Part shown: positions 25,201 to 32,555 of the stretch, in pieces
Numbering within the stretch: position 1 is the first letter of the stretch
How the letters are laid out: each line of letters starts with the position of its first letter
DNA from: Planctomycetaceae bacterium
GTDB lineage: Bacteria; Planctomycetota; Planctomycetia; Gemmatales; Gemmataceae
Reading direction: 5' to 3'
Assembly (NCBI GenBank): GCA_013823135.1
Contig: PNLP01000047.1
Coordinates: 1 to 54,094 of the forward strand
DNA length: 54,094 bases
Translations under genes and position numbers: made by a program
Notes under the pieces: model-generated
The model's database searches: none
Seen by the model: only the letters and a program-made list of their open reading frames with translations
Told to the model about the DNA's origin: nothing

Positions 25201-25322
25201 CGTGCCTTTGTTCGCACGACCGTGCCACACTTCTTGCACTTGATCGCCTGGCCAAGCCACTGGCTGGGGATCTTCAAGATCGTCTGGCATTGTGGGCAAG
25301 TTGCGCGAACTGTCGTATCCAT
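22266..25322 (-). CDS. Zinc-ribbon, YPPG-repeat, membrane-anchored caspase-like protein
   Basis: The 1018-residue protein begins with a zinc ribbon (C9, C12, C29, C32). A long Pro/Gly/Tyr/Ala-rich region (about 90-335) contains repeats such as GYPPGAPPG and four KPGVPA units encoded by an 18-bp DNA repeat. A single membrane helix follows at about 360-383 (WLAICLVITGGMVTGAIL). The peptidase C14-like domain (about 455-690) includes RILFIHISKYM, DRIAVYFGGHALEVGGKTYLAP with catalytic H572 and LVIWDVCRYNPQRG with catalytic C622. The C-terminal 300 residues are helical. Orthocaspases cleave after basic residues, but specificity here cannot be read. GGAGG precedes the ATG. The layout suggests a cytoplasmic zinc/Pro-rich head and an exported protease, or the reverse; topology is not decided. 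Confidence 0.8.
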   Translation of the reverse strand: MDTTVRATCPQCQTILKIPSQWLGQAIKCKKCGTVVRTKARGDGASETGQLDSTPHNGNGADPGAFDFNAGADEGDGMLPDPFSVPEQQNDGFDPTGGADVSSQPAAPPPPSYPYPVPPGYPQPGAAYGAPPGYPYAPPPGYPYAPPPGYPPGAPPGYPPGVPPGYPPGAPPGYPPGVPTGYGPPPGAYGAPPGYPYGAPPGYPPTAAPASGVYGGAAPPGYPYPMPPGATPAPGMPAAPASGIYSGGGGAYPPAPAAPAAPPAPKFAAPPAPAAKAPASGVMSAANGQGVAKPGVPAKPGVPAKPGVPAKPGAPVQAARPAAAKQPANGRPAAQSVPNSAFKTDVPVVGSRSRKGNAKSKMIWLAICLVITGGMVTGAILAAKSLNEKFAKDKLKEINDPYKLVELLGSNEPKEREAAYKALQELGDKADAALKEGARSTNPDIAKKSQELFALIKVPDKGHAKVGGAFPRRILFIHISKYMFLNPLTAGQAGGEDRTKGAAIRLANEWNVPFDPKDNERNQLFFMSDTARPDNPKSNDIQTPMKNVVEGTYTQFFATSRGQDRIAVYFGGHALEVGGKTYLAPIEGDLDDPEPTLIPLSDFYDKMKACKATQKLVIWDVCRYNPQRGRQRPGSEPMTESLYKSLAAAPPGVEVIITCQPGENALEFFNVQIEAGATANAAKYAGSAFLESMKYVAAKSGRTTSKQPVQTDPIPTVDWAKAVGDRVAVMATSPVVNLKQGVKLEGKAPANWVAFNPDEPIAKRFDFPLPPKGTNPAEVASIVNEFNVPSIKLDLIDAGLGALPFREEVMKDYKADIPIDTILKDKANYKFQAKTFEALDKVRSMWTVTSGASGGPQMRDDFKAPVNDALKNEIKKEQDFWAIGVAELELINAELDSLAASRDSQSKRWQAHYDYAVATIKARLAFMNEYNKLMGNVLTETLPALDMKLGQDTYKLTSQEKMKSGKDVQAIAAEAKEAYNKLITEHKGTPWAVQAKRDKAFSLGLAWQPLSSGASTAP
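24379..24450. repeat. Four tandem 18-bp coding repeats
   Basis: Four copies of GGCACTCCGGGCTTCGCG (the first with GGCGCT) lie head to tail inside the caspase-like gene and encode KPGVPA-type hexapeptides on the minus strand. The copies are almost identical at DNA level, so the array is young or homogenised and may vary in number between strains. Confidence 0.85.
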
Positions 25323-25494
25323 CGGTCGCCTCCGGCGGCGGAACGGAGCTACTTAACTATCTTGGAGTCGATTCTAGCAGATTCCGTTCCCAGAAGTCGC
25401 GATGATTCCGCGCATGAACAACTGCTTTGACTCACAATGAAATTCATCGCCAAGCGCGACAATTACGAGAACGAAATGAGCGAAGGGTGACCAG

Positions 25495-25519
25495 TCGTGA
25501 GCAAAAAGGACTCACGACC
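25495..25519. repeat. Short palindrome upstream of the dehydrogenase gene
   Basis: GTCGTGAG (25495-25502) and CTCACGAC (25512-25519) pair around a 9-base loop, 61 bases before the gene at 25580. It could be an attenuator-like hairpin or a degenerate member of the palindromes scattered through this region. The rest of the 25323-25579 gap shows no gene. Confidence 0.5.
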
Positions 25520-25579
25520 TTACCGCTTGCCGCTTGGCACCTCGTTCGGCATGCTGACGGATAACCGAGAGGGCTTGCG

Positions 25580-26578
25580 ATGCAGATCGTTTTGATCGAA
25601 GGCGACGGGATCGGGCCAGAAGTAACTCAGGCGGCGTGCCGTGTGGTCGCGGCTGCCGGTGTCAAAATCGACTGGGTAAAAGCCGCGGCTGGCATTCCCG
25701 CTGCCGAGCAACACGGGGAACCGCTCCCCGAAGAAACCCTGGAGATGATCCGCCGCTACCGAGTTGCGTTGAAAGGGCCATGCACCACGCCCGTGGGCAA
25801 GGGCTACCGCTCCATCAACGTGCGATTGCGACAAGGGCTCGACCTGTTCGCCAGCGTTCGCCCCGTTCGCACGCTCCCCGGCGTGAAGACGCCCTACGAG
25901 AAGGTGGATCTCGTCGTTGTCCGCGAGAATACTGAGGGTCTGTACGCGGGGTTGGAACATCAGGTGGTTCCAGGCGTGGTGGAAAGCGTGCGACTCATCA
26001 CGCGGCCAGCGGCGGAACGGATCGTGAAGTTCGCGTTCGAACTGGCCCGGCACGGTGGTCGGCGACTGGTAACGTTCTGCCACAAGGCAGATGTGATGCG
26101 ACTCTCCGACGGCTTATTCCTCGAGTGTGCCCGCACCGTGGCGGAGGATTACCCGTTCATTCAGTTCGAGGAGAAGCCGATCGACAACGTCTGCCTGGAG
26201 CTGGCGAGCGACCCATCAGAATACGATGTGCTTGTCATGGAGAACCTCTTCGGCGATGTGATCTCGGACCTGGCGGCGGGTCTGGTGGGTGGGTTGGGTG
26301 TGGTTCCGGGGGCGAACTACGGTAGCCGTTACGCGGTGTTCGAAGCGGTTCACGGCAGCGCGCCGGACATCGCCGGCAAGGGTTGGGCGAACCCGATTGC
26401 GGTGGTTCGCAGCGCCGCCCTGATGCTGGAGTATGTGGGTCACCGCGAGGCGGCTGTGAAGATCGAGAAGTCCGTGGCGACAACCTTGCAGAACGGTGTG
26501 GGCCTGACCCGCGACCTCGGCGGCGACGGTACCACCGCCACGATCACCGAGCAACTCATCAAGAACCTGAAAGTGTGA
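25580..26578 (+). CDS. NAD-type isocitrate/isopropylmalate dehydrogenase
   Basis: The 332-residue beta-decarboxylating dehydrogenase starts MQIVLIEGDGIGPEVTQAA. Substrate residues typical of isocitrate enzymes are present: S and N in GYRSINVRLRQGLDLFASVRP (about 82-102), VRENTEGLYAG with the catalytic Tyr, FCHKADVMRLSDGLF with the catalytic Lys, and NLFGDVISDLAAGL with metal-binding Asp residues. HGSAPDIAGKGWANP with a following non-basic loop points to NAD. Isocitrate is the likelier substrate because of the Ser-x-Asn pair, but homoisocitrate or isopropylmalate cannot be excluded. It has no leu or TCA neighbour here. A divergent paralogue lies at 32987-34009. Confidence 0.82.
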   Translation: MQIVLIEGDGIGPEVTQAACRVVAAAGVKIDWVKAAAGIPAAEQHGEPLPEETLEMIRRYRVALKGPCTTPVGKGYRSINVRLRQGLDLFASVRPVRTLPGVKTPYEKVDLVVVRENTEGLYAGLEHQVVPGVVESVRLITRPAAERIVKFAFELARHGGRRLVTFCHKADVMRLSDGLFLECARTVAEDYPFIQFEEKPIDNVCLELASDPSEYDVLVMENLFGDVISDLAAGLVGGLGVVPGANYGSRYAVFEAVHGSAPDIAGKGWANPIAVVRSAALMLEYVGHREAAVKIEKSVATTLQNGVGLTRDLGGDGTTATITEQLIKNLKV

Positions 26579-26580
26579 CG

Positions 26581-26890
26581 TTAGCCGAAGATCGCGTTCG
26601 CGTCTTGTGCCGAGTGGAGGACGCGAAAGACGCGAATTCCATCAGTTATCGGTACGTAGTACACCAACCGACGCCGAAATCTGTAGACGGGACGCACCCG
26701 CAATTCCGGGTGTTTGGGGTAAGGTGGGTCGATCGGAGCAACCGCCAGAGGGAGCCGTTCAAGCCGTCGAAGTGTTTTCAGCGAGGCGACGTTGAAACAA
26801 CAAGGAGATCGCCGCCCCATAAGTATCGGCGAGTTCTTCGGACGCGATGTCGATGTCCGCTTGAGCGCGGGCCGCGATCACGATGCTCAC
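26581..26890 (-). pseudogene. ParE/RelE-type toxin with a frameshift
   Basis: A GTG at 26890 overlaps the antitoxin stop (GTGA) and opens a frame reading VIAARAQADIDIASEELADTYGAA, a typical ParE N-terminus, which then hits a stop. The second frame, from about 26805, continues with TLRRLERLPLAVAPIDPPYP, RFRRRLVYYVPITDGIR and FRVLHSAQDANAIFG, a typical ParE C-terminus. The total span of 310 bases is one more than a multiple of three, so one base has been gained in the 26780-26812 region (or a sequencing error exists). If real, the toxin is dead while its antitoxin stays intact. Confidence 0.7.
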
Positions 26891-27186
26891 GAGGCGATCC
26901 CAGATTTCTTTGCGAGTTTCTCCAACAGTACACGCTGGCGTTCGGCCCAGAACGCATTGTCGGCGATTACGTCGCCACCGCTGTTCATGCCTTCGTCCAG
27001 CATCGCTTCGAGTTCTGCCCTGTTCCGCGGGGTCAGCCGGGAGTGGGCAACGTCCGGCCCCTCGACATCCTCAGCCATATTTTCAATGACGAGATTGAGA
27101 GCGTACTCGTCCACGGTCGCGAAGCCGCTGGCTTTCGCTTTGCGTTCCAGTTCGTCTCGCAATTCGTCCGGTAGCGTGATCGTCAT
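26887..27186 (-). CDS. ParD-like antitoxin
   Basis: The 99-residue protein starts with a ribbon-helix-helix-like segment (MTITLPDELRDELERKAKASGFATVDEY), suited to DNA binding and autoregulation. An acidic C-terminal part (NRAELEAMLDEGMNSGGDVI, then AFWAERQRVLLEKLAKK) would wrap the toxin. Its stop overlaps the toxin's GTG, the normal arrangement for a parDE-type operon. With the toxin frameshifted, it may survive as an anti-addiction or regulatory protein. Confidence 0.75.
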   Translation of the reverse strand: MTITLPDELRDELERKAKASGFATVDEYALNLVIENMAEDVEGPDVAHSRLTPRNRAELEAMLDEGMNSGGDVIADNAFWAERQRVLLEKLAKKSGIAS

Positions 27187-27244
27187 GCGTGCGTCCTCCG
27201 TGCGTTCACATTACCCGGCGCGGGCCGCTGTGGTCAACGGAGTG

Positions 27245-30127
27245 TCACGCGGTTGCGGTCGGCGGGGCGGGTGGTAGTGCGGTCTCTGGCGTTGGGGCTG
27301 CCAGGAACGTGCGGCGAACCACGCGGTAGACGACGTAGCCGATGATCGCCCACGGGAGAATCACGCACAGGCCGAAGATCACCCACGTCACGGAAGTCAG
27401 CAGCACCGAGGCGCTGTACGAGAGCCCGCGGCGAACCTGCGAACCCAGGCCGTCCTCATCCGAAACGATGCTGTCGCGGTTCCCCAGCGTGACCTCGATG
27501 CGAGCTGTCGCGAACCGGCCCTCGGTGGCCTGCGGATCGCGGACCGATTGCGACACCCGCACGGTCCCCGCAGCCTTGAAGCGATCGATCACCCCCGCCG
27601 CGGCTGTCAACGGCACCTCGAACACCAGTTTCGCGAGCGTCTTACCCGAGCTTTCCCGGCTGAACTTGGCATCGACCTGCCGGCCTTTCACCTCCGCGAC
27701 CTGTGCGGCGAACAGCGTCGCAGCTTCGTCCACGTTCCCCACTTCGAGGCCGAGCGTCGTGGTCTCGCGCGGCTTCAGGCGGTTCGCGGCAACCAGCGTC
27801 GCGGTGTAGCGCACCTTGGAGTCGGTGACGTTCTCGCTCTCCCCAGCCCGCGTGACTTGCCGTGCAAGGACTTCGCCGGCAGCGTCGAAGGCCGCACGAA
27901 TCGCGGGCTCGTCGGCACGCTTCACATCGAGATCGAGAACGGCCGTGATGTTCGTGCGGTCCTGCTCGTTAATCTGTGCGTTCAGAATGCGGCCGTTCGC
28001 CTTCGCGATGGCATCTCGCAGCGACTGATACGCGGCAGGCACGTCCACCACTGCGACGTTCATCGTGGCGGTTTCACGCGGTCGCAGCCGGCTCATCGAG
28101 AGAATTGTGACGCGGTAGAGAACCTTCGTGTCGGTGACGTTGTCGCTCTCGGGGCTGCGTGTGAGTTGCCGCGAGAAGGTTTCGCCTGCGGCTTCGAGAG
28201 CAGCGCGAACGATCCCTTCATCCGTGCGGCGAACCTCGAAATCGAGTTGCGCCGTGATGTTCTGCTTGTCCTGTTCGTCGAACTTTGCGGTGAACACGCG
28301 GCTCGTTGTCTTGCCCACGACTTCTCGCAGGGTCTGGAACGCCTTCGGCACCTCGGAGACCGCGATCTGAAGCAGCGCCGTTTCACGCGGGGCGACGTTT
28401 GCGAGGTTGTAGATCGAAACCAGGAACACGGTGTCGCCGCGCTTCGTCTTGGCGTCGGTGGGGAACGTTCCGCCTTCGACGTGCTGTAGGCGATCGATCT
28501 CCAGTCGGGCGATGCGACCGAGTTGCTTGAGTCGATCGCGGATCGTGCCCGACGCTTCCGGGGGAACCTCGAAGTTGAGCGAGGCGTTGAACTGCCCGGC
28601 CGCGAGTTGCTTCACTTCGGACTTCGTGATGCGGCCCTTCGCGTCGAGCACCGCCTTGAGAACTTCCTGATAAGTCTTGTCCACGTCATCGACTTCGACA
28701 CCGGCCTGCACTCGCTCGCTCTCGGTCAGCGAGACCGCAGCGCGAAGCTCCTTCTCGGTCAGCGTGATCGTCAGCGTGCTGAGTGCCGCGAGGTTCGCGT
28801 AGTACCGCAGTTCACCCTCGGTTGCCTCGATCTTGGTGCGCCACGTGCCGAGTTCCCGTTCCGCTTCGAGGAGCTGTTTGATCTCGCCTTTCCCTTCCTT
28901 GATGATCTGGATGAGCCGGGTTTCCATCGTGCGGTAGGCTCGCAGGTGGCTTTCGAGGTCGGTGTACTGCTTGGTCACGTCCTGGCTGGAGATGCGAACG
29001 CCCTTGAGTTCGCCGTCCTTGCCGAGTTCCTTACGCAGTTCTAGCACCAGCGAATCGAGATGTTCCGGCGGCGTGCGAACGGTGATCGAACCCTTCACCT
29101 TGCCGTTGGGAAGCTTGTCGCTGTTGATCGTGGCGATGAACGCACCCTTGAGGCCGGTCACGCTCTTGGTGACGGTCGCGGCGGCGGCATCGAACGAAGG
29201 CACCTCGAACTCGATGTTCCCCGAGCGAAGGATCACCCGCTTCGTCGGTTCCGGGCTCGGATCGAAGCCCGGGTCTTTCTTGGGATCGCTGGGCTTCTGC
29301 GCCCCCTCGCCCATTGGAAGCGTCGGCGTGGGGGACGTGACAGGAAGCACTGGAACGGGAGCAACGGGGGTGGGAATTCCGGTTGGTGGCGGAATCGGTC
29401 CGCTGACTGGAGTTACGCTGGGTGGAAGTGACGGGAAGGGGAGTTTCGGGTACGGATCGGCCGATCTCCTCGATCGGGTATCACCCAATCGCCCAGTGGA
29501 GGACGTATAGCCCGTGCCGCCCACGCCACTGGATCCCGCCGCGGTTTCTCGTGGTGCGTTCGGCTGACCGATGTTGTCTGTCGTGACGGCCGCATCCACG
29601 GTCTGCTTTTCGAGGCGATCCAGGTCGGGCAGTGCGGCTTCGAGATTCGATTGCAATCCGGGGTCTTCGTTGACCAAATCCCCGAAGACAGCATCGTCCC
29701 GCGAACGGCGAGAATCCGCTTCACCAGCGGCACGCGAAGTCGCAGCCAATTGCTTCTTCACTCGTGAGCCGCCCGGCATCGGCAAGTTGCCGTCGGCGAC
29801 GGAACTGGCGAGTGCGCCAAACGCCCCCACGAACACCACAGCAGCCGCGGCGGCGACGGCCCGTGCGGACCAGCGCGAAAGTATGGGTTTCGGCGCTGCC
29901 GGCTCGACGCGAAGACGGTCCATGATACGATCCTCAAGTTCGGGGCCGGGTCGAACGCCAGCGAACAAGTTGTTCAACTCGCATTCCAGACCGCGGGTAG
30001 TGGAGAGCAAACTTTCGCACTCGGCGCACTCCTCGACGTGGGCTTCCAACCGCTCCGCTTCCTGAGCGGTCAGGCCCCCGGCGAGGTATGCTTCGACGTG
30101 TTCTTCGGTCCAGGTGTGCGTTGACAT
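27245..30127 (-). CDS. Anti-sigma factor fused to an extended DUF4349 region
   Basis: The 960-residue protein has an N-terminal zinc anti-sigma domain (H30, C34, C37 in AHVEECAEC). A membrane helix follows at about 90-112 (VAAAAAVVFVGAFGALAS). A Pro-rich linker (about 205-265) leads to a DUF4349 region (about 285-500) with GNIEFEVPSFDAAAATV, ISSQDVTKQYTDLESHLRAYRTMETRL, a coiled coil and LSTLTITLTEKE. Then come three tandem repeats of about 115 residues, each with an ETALLQIAVSEVPKAFQTLR-like start and a DEQDKQNITAQLDFEV-like middle. A second helix near the C-terminus is WVIFGLCVILPWAIIGYVVY. It lies downstream of the ECF sigma gene and probably holds that sigma at the membrane. The ATG at 30127 is chosen since earlier codons are repeat sequence. 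Confidence 0.8.
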   Translation of the reverse strand: MSTHTWTEEHVEAYLAGGLTAQEAERLEAHVEECAECESLLSTTRGLECELNNLFAGVRPGPELEDRIMDRLRVEPAAPKPILSRWSARAVAAAAAVVFVGAFGALASSVADGNLPMPGGSRVKKQLAATSRAAGEADSRRSRDDAVFGDLVNEDPGLQSNLEAALPDLDRLEKQTVDAAVTTDNIGQPNAPRETAAGSSGVGGTGYTSSTGRLGDTRSRRSADPYPKLPFPSLPPSVTPVSGPIPPPTGIPTPVAPVPVLPVTSPTPTLPMGEGAQKPSDPKKDPGFDPSPEPTKRVILRSGNIEFEVPSFDAAAATVTKSVTGLKGAFIATINSDKLPNGKVKGSITVRTPPEHLDSLVLELRKELGKDGELKGVRISSQDVTKQYTDLESHLRAYRTMETRLIQIIKEGKGEIKQLLEAERELGTWRTKIEATEGELRYYANLAALSTLTITLTEKELRAAVSLTESERVQAGVEVDDVDKTYQEVLKAVLDAKGRITKSEVKQLAAGQFNASLNFEVPPEASGTIRDRLKQLGRIARLEIDRLQHVEGGTFPTDAKTKRGDTVFLVSIYNLANVAPRETALLQIAVSEVPKAFQTLREVVGKTTSRVFTAKFDEQDKQNITAQLDFEVRRTDEGIVRAALEAAGETFSRQLTRSPESDNVTDTKVLYRVTILSMSRLRPRETATMNVAVVDVPAAYQSLRDAIAKANGRILNAQINEQDRTNITAVLDLDVKRADEPAIRAAFDAAGEVLARQVTRAGESENVTDSKVRYTATLVAANRLKPRETTTLGLEVGNVDEAATLFAAQVAEVKGRQVDAKFSRESSGKTLAKLVFEVPLTAAAGVIDRFKAAGTVRVSQSVRDPQATEGRFATARIEVTLGNRDSIVSDEDGLGSQVRRGLSYSASVLLTSVTWVIFGLCVILPWAIIGYVVYRVVRRTFLAAPTPETALPPAPPTATA

Positions 30128-30148
30128 GGGTTCCTCGGAAGCAGTGTC

Positions 30149-30220
30149 TTGGCGAGCGGGGGACGTAAGTCCCCTGTTATTTGCGCATTCAACAGGGGAC
30201 TCACGTCCCCCGCTCGCCAA
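30149..30220. repeat. Near-perfect palindrome, 30 bp arms, overlapping the sigma gene's end
   Basis: Arms 30149-30178 and 30191-30220 (starting TTGGCGAGCGGGGGACGT on the left) match at 29 of 30 positions around a 12-base loop. The right arm contains the last seven codons and the stop of the ECF sigma gene (IGERGT then TGA). The palindrome sits between sigma and anti-sigma genes and could lower expression of the second gene through an RNA hairpin. Confidence 0.88.
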
Positions 30221-30785
30221 TGCCACTCGGGGCGAGATCAGCCGGCAAGCGCTCGCGAAGCATCTTCAGCCCACGGTGCAGCAAGCCTCGCAGCGATCCG
30301 TTCGTCAGCCCAAGTTGCTGGCTGATGACCTCGGCATCCGCGCCGGTGATGTATCGCAGCGTCAGCGGCAGCCGGTACTCTTCCGGCAGCGACCGCAGCA
30401 CGGCCAGCACGCGCTGGCGCATCTCGCTGTGTTCCGCGACTTCATCCGGCGAAGGCCCGGCCGACGGCAACTCCGAGATTGGCCTGTCCGACGGCGGCGG
30501 CTTGAGTCGCTTGAGCCGGGACGAGCGGCGAGCGTCGTCGATCAGTACGTTGTGAGCAATGGAGAGGAGCCACGTTCGGAAGCCGGCGGGATCCGTGAGC
30601 TTGGGTATCGCACGAAACGCGAGGAGAAACGTTTCTTGCAGCAGATCCTCGGCTCGGTCGGCGCAGCCGGTGTCGAGGTACAGGCGTGCGTACACGAGTC
30701 GCGACGTGCGGCGAACCAACTCCTCAAATGAGGGTCGATCGCCACTGCGTGCCCGGTTCACCAGGGCCGTGTCGGTGTCGCTCAT
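30201..30785 (-). CDS. ECF-type RNA polymerase sigma factor
   Basis: The 194-residue protein has sigma region 2 (SFEELVRRTSRLVYARLY, then DRAEDLLQETFLLAFRAIPKL with the conserved DLLQETF at about 48-54, FRTWLLSIAHNVLIDDARRS) and region 4 (LRSLPEEYRLPLTLRYI, then EVISQQLGLTNGSLRGLLHRGLKML, a helix-turn-helix). The ATG at 30785 is preferred because GGAGG lies 6 bases upstream. It is followed by its likely anti-sigma factor. The C-terminal residues come from a palindromic element, so the ancestral end may have differed. The regulon is unknown. Confidence 0.9.
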   Translation of the reverse strand: MSDTDTALVNRARSGDRPSFEELVRRTSRLVYARLYLDTGCADRAEDLLQETFLLAFRAIPKLTDPAGFRTWLLSIAHNVLIDDARRSSRLKRLKPPPSDRPISELPSAGPSPDEVAEHSEMRQRVLAVLRSLPEEYRLPLTLRYITGADAEVISQQLGLTNGSLRGLLHRGLKMLRERLPADLAPSGIGERGT

Positions 30786-30873
30786 GCCGTCCTCCACAGT
30801 AGAGACGACATTGGGATAAGCCGCGCACGCGAAAAGTTCCCCCGGATTTGCGAGAATGATGAGTGGTTGCCGC

Positions 30874-30921
30874 GCGAAGCCGCAAGCGGCTTATACCAAT
30901 TGAAGCCGCTTGCGGCTTCGC
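30874..30921. repeat. Perfect palindrome, 19 bp arms
   Basis: GCGAAGCCGCAAGCGGCTT (30874-30892) and its exact inverse (30903-30921) flank a 10-base loop. It lies 24 bases before the start of tryptophan dioxygenase, in its leader, and could act as a transcript stem. A longer frame through it exists but is only translated palindrome. Confidence 0.88.
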
Positions 30922-30944
30922 ACGGCACAGACGAGGGATTCGTT

Positions 30945-31727
30945 TTGGAACTCACATACGCCAGCTACCTGCACGTCGAAGAACTGCTCGCGCTCCAGCA
31001 CCCGCGGTCGGAGCCCGAAGAGCACGACGAATTGCTGTTCATCATTGCACACCAGGCTTACGAGCTGTGGTTCAAGCTGCTGCTCCACGAACTCGATAAG
31101 GTGAAGGCCGATTTCGTCGCCGGTCGGCTGTACCCCGCGATCAGCACGTTCAAGCGACTCCGCACCATCATGAAGGTGTCCGTCGAGCAGGTGGACATCG
31201 TCGAGACGCTCACGCCCATGTCGTTCGGTAGCTTCCGCGACCGGCTCGAAAAGGCGTCGGGGTTTCAGTCGTCGCAGTTCCGCGAGATGGAATTCGTTCT
31301 CGGCTACAAACGCGCCGACATGATGAAGTACCAGCAACCCGGCACGCCCTCTTTCGAGCGATTGCAGCGCCGACTCAACGAACCATCGGTGGTGGACGCC
31401 TTCTATGCGTTCCTCGGGCATCACGGCGTGGCGATCCCGGAGCAACTCTTGCAGCGCGACCCGACACTCCCCACAGCGTCGGACGAAGCGATGGAGGAAG
31501 GGATTCTGCGGCTCTACAAGACCGAACCGAACCTGGAGATTCTCTTCGAGTTGATGACGGACTTCGACGAGGGCTTTCAGGAGTGGCGTTACCGACACAT
31601 CAAACTTGTGGAACGGACCATCGGCAGCAAGAAGGGAACGGGCGGCTCGCTGGGCGTGGAGTTCCTGAAGCGCTCGCTATTCCTGCCGGTGTTCCCCGAC
31701 CTCTGGGCCATCCGCCACCGGCTGTGA
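30945..31727 (+). CDS. kynA: Tryptophan 2,3-dioxygenase
   Basis: The 260-residue haem enzyme opens the indole ring of L-tryptophan to N-formylkynurenine. Family blocks: LTYASYLHVEELLALQHP (start), DELLFIIAHQAYELWFKLLLHELD with a substrate-site His, RLRTIMKVSVEQVDIVETLTPMSF, FRDRLEKASGFQSSQFREMEF, and RYRHIKLVERTIGSKKGTGGSLGVEFL with the axial haem His. Length fits bacterial KynA. The TTG at 30945 is chosen because GAGG lies 8 bases upstream and all conserved sequence follows it; the ATG at 30867 would translate the palindrome. No other kynurenine genes are near. Confidence 0.9.
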   Translation: MELTYASYLHVEELLALQHPRSEPEEHDELLFIIAHQAYELWFKLLLHELDKVKADFVAGRLYPAISTFKRLRTIMKVSVEQVDIVETLTPMSFGSFRDRLEKASGFQSSQFREMEFVLGYKRADMMKYQQPGTPSFERLQRRLNEPSVVDAFYAFLGHHGVAIPEQLLQRDPTLPTASDEAMEEGILRLYKTEPNLEILFELMTDFDEGFQEWRYRHIKLVERTIGSKKGTGGSLGVEFLKRSLFLPVFPDLWAIRHRL

Positions 31728-31829
31728 TGACGATCGGACTGGGATGTGCTTCGAAACACGCGACAGCCTGACTCAGGAAGTTCGTGTTGGTTCAGGTCGG
31801 TCGCAAACGACAGCGACTCGATTGCGATT

Positions 31830-32555
31830 CTATGCGGGGATCATCTTCCACATCCCGAACGGATTGTGAAACAAATCGCCTGCCTCGTACATCCGACACG
31901 GTTCGTGAAAAAGCCGGTACCGTGGAGCATCCGCGTCAACACTGAAAGTTTCGCGGTCTTTTAGCTTTGGGTTCTCGACTAATAGGTAGCCGACGAACGT
32001 ATGCAACAATTTGGCCGCGTCATTCGGAGGAATTTTCGCCTCAACGACTGCATCAGGGTGTCCGAGGTTGTGCATGCCGCAGGAGTAATACACGCCCTTG
32101 CTGCCGATGTAGCTTACATACGCTTGCAATAGGTTGCCAAAATGATCGTGGGCGCAATACTCATCCCACTGGTCGGCACGATGAGCCGTTCCCGCCGATT
32201 CGACTTTGACCGCCAAACCTCCAGATTTCAGCAACGCATTGCCCGCATGAAGAAGCTTTTTGGCTGCTTCGACGGAACCACCTTCGGTTGTCAGGTAAAG
32301 CGTGAAGGTGTGTGATCCGATCGCTTCCAAATCATCATCTGTCAACCGACCTTGGCCTGCGATCGTGAATGCGTTCTTGAGCTTGGGATCGTGTTCGTAG
32401 ATTTCCAGCGTGAAGTTGTCCTCGGCTCCGATCTTCACCATTACCATTCCAGCAAAGAGGTAGCCTCCGCTTTGCGATGCAATGGAACAGACAACATCGC
32501 GTCTGTCAGACCACCGACCGGGGATGCCAATCACGGTCTTGGGACTTTGGGACAT
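31830..32555 (-). CDS. DUF4261-like protein
   Basis: The 241-residue protein starts MSQSPKTVIGIPGRWSDRRD, followed by GGYLFAGMVMVKIG, LEIYEHDPKLKNAFTIAGQG, HTFTLYLTTEGGSVEAAKKLLHAG, a GGLAVKVESAGTAH block, YSCGMHNLGHPDAVV, LHTFVGYLLVENP and FHNPFGMWKM at the end. I recall this pattern from proteins carrying DUF4261, but the assignment is from memory. No catalytic motif, signal or membrane segment is seen. It is divergent from the next plus-strand gene by about 430 bases. Confidence 0.6.
   Translation of the reverse strand: MSQSPKTVIGIPGRWSDRRDVVCSIASQSGGYLFAGMVMVKIGAEDNFTLEIYEHDPKLKNAFTIAGQGRLTDDDLEAIGSHTFTLYLTTEGGSVEAAKKLLHAGNALLKSGGLAVKVESAGTAHRADQWDEYCAHDHFGNLLQAYVSYIGSKGVYYSCGMHNLGHPDAVVEAKIPPNDAAKLLHTFVGYLLVENPKLKDRETFSVDADAPRYRLFHEPCRMYEAGDLFHNPFGMWKMIPA

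Noticed and set aside
27548..28489. A 313-codon plus-strand frame
   Set aside because: Antisense of the anti-sigma/DUF4349 gene; its repeat-like look reflects that gene's tandem repeats.
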